DNA from: a bacterium UBA6115
GTDB lineage: Bacteria; Bacillota_A; Clostridia; Christensenellales; Aristaeellaceae
Assembly (NCBI GenBank): GCA_002428405.1
Contig: DIWD01000056.1
Coordinates: forward strand, 14,537-20,787
DNA: 6,251 nt
Direction: 5' to 3'
In this document: positions 5,574 through 6,251 of the stretch, in pieces
Position numbering within the stretch: the stretch's first letter is position 1
Layout of the letters: each line of letters starts with the position of its first letter
Program-made: the position numbers and the translations under genes
Notes under the pieces: generated by a model
Told to the model about the DNA's origin: nothing
Databases searched by the model: none
The model's input: the letters and a program-made list of their open reading frames with translations, nothing else

Positions 5574-5591
5574 AGGGGGCCCCGGCCCCCT
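5574..5591 (+). promoter_or_regulatory. G/C-rich hairpin in the DUF1846 leader
   Basis: AGGGGGC (5574-5580) pairs perfectly with GCCCCCT (5585-5591) over a CCCG loop. It is followed by CTCTTTA and, ten bases on, the AAGGAGG binding site (5601-5607). In a leader of about 53 bases it may act as a weak attenuator, shield the 5' end from decay, or influence ribosome access. Confidence 0.55.
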
Positions 5592-5611
5592 CTCTTTATG
5601 AAGGAGGAAAG

Positions 5612-6251
5612 ATGCGAGCCGGCTTTGACCATGACCTGTATACCCGCACCCAGTCGGAGAAAATCAAGGAGCGGATCCGCCAGTTCGGCGGCAAGCTGTA
5701 CCTGGAACTGGGCGGCAAACTGTTTGACGACAACCACGCCGCCAGGGTGCTGCCGGGATTCCGCCCCGACAGTAAGATCAGCATGCTGATGACCCTGAGC
5801 GGGCAGGCTGAAATCATCGTCGCCATCAACGCCAACGACATTGAAAAAAACAAGCTGCGCGGCGATCTGGGCATCACCTATGACCAGGATGTGCTCCGTC
5901 TGATCGACGCGTTCCGGGCTGTGGGCATGCTGGTGGAAAGCGTGGTCATCACCCACTGGGCTGCACAGACGCAGGCCGTCGCTTTCCGCAGGCGTCTGCG
6001 CAGCCTGGGGATGAGGGTCTTCCTGCACTATCCCATTGCCGGCTATCCCTCCGATATCGCCCTTGCGGTCAGCGAGAAAGGCTTTGGCAGGAATGAGTAT
6101 GTGGAGACGACCCGCCCCTTGGTGCTGGTCACCGCGCCCGGCCCCGGCTCCGGCAAGATGGCGGTTTGCCTGTCCCAGCTCTACCAGGACAATGTCCGCG
6201 GCATCAAGGCCGGCTATGCCAAGTTTGAGACCTTCCCCATCTGGAACCTGC
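5612..6251 (+). CDS. DUF1846 family protein, N-terminal 213 residues (3' end outside window)
   Basis: ATG at 5612 follows AAGGAGG (5601-5607) by four bases and the frame is open to the window end. The sequence matches the DUF1846 family as I remember it: 'GFDHDLY' at the start (4-10), '[23 protein letters not shown]' region (28-50), '[25 protein letters not shown]' region (75-99), 'YPSDIA' (145-150), '[22 protein letters not shown]' region (173-194) and '[12 protein letters not shown]' (202-213). Full-length members are about 500 aa, so around 40% is present. The family is cytosolic and, as far as I know, has no established reaction. The glycine-rich APGPGSGK (175-182) resembles a P-loop and suggests nucleotide or phosphate binding, which is inference. 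The frame shows no interruption, so the gene is cut by the window end rather than broken. It has its own promoter and leader hairpin. Confidence 0.9.
   Translation, partial: MRAGFDHDLYTRTQSEKIKERIRQFGGKLYLELGGKLFDDNHAARVLPGFRPDSKISMLMTLSGQAEIIVAINANDIEKNKLRGDLGITYDQDVLRLIDAFRAVGMLVESVVITHWAAQTQAVAFRRRLRSLGMRVFLHYPIAGYPSDIALAVSEKGFGRNEYVETTRPLVLVTAPGPGSGKMAVCLSQLYQDNVRGIKAGYAKFETFPIWNL

Overview
The window looks like chromosomal DNA from a GC-rich member of the Bacillota (Clostridia-like). The reasons are strong AAGGAGG-type ribosome binding sites before most genes, and proteins whose closest remembered relatives are clostridial or bacillar: a BaeRF protein, a YjcL/DUF819 membrane protein, a DUF1846 protein and a VanX-type dipeptidase. 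Assignment below class level is not possible from the sequence alone. No tRNA, rRNA, CRISPR array, IS element or phage gene is visible.

Layout. (1) 1-741, plus strand: the C-terminal part of a BaeRF-family (archaeo-eukaryotic release-factor-like) protein whose start lies outside the window. (2) 758-800: a two-way terminator between converging genes. (3) 806-1384, minus strand: a small secreted protein of unknown function. (4) 1598-2242 and 2326-3561, plus strand: a VanX-type D-Ala-D-Ala dipeptidase followed after 83 bases by a DUF819 multi-pass membrane protein, probably one transcription unit. (5) 3611-3899, minus strand: a decayed, truncated second copy of the secreted-protein gene of region 3, with about 74% base identity, an N-terminal frameshift, a premature stop and a lost C-terminal half. 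(6) 3900-4178: non-coding, with a 13-bp bulged stem-loop and a possible micro-ORF. (7) 4179-5423, plus strand: an unusual GT-A-like glycosyltransferase. (8) 5424-5611: a probable terminator, then a good sigma-A promoter and a G/C hairpin in the leader of (9) 5612-6251, plus strand: the N-terminal 213 residues of a DUF1846 protein, cut by the window end.

How the genes work together. The only convincing functional pair is the dipeptidase and the DUF819 protein. A cytoplasmic D-Ala-D-Ala hydrolase next to a putative transporter suggests scavenging or recycling of D-Ala-containing peptides. No van ligase, VanH-type dehydrogenase or two-component regulator is present, so glycopeptide resistance is not supported here. 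The remaining genes look like separate units. I see no clear new multi-gene system. The most informative non-obvious item is the gene remnant at 3611-3899, which exposes a duplicated family of secreted proteins and a deletion breakpoint just behind the DUF819 gene.
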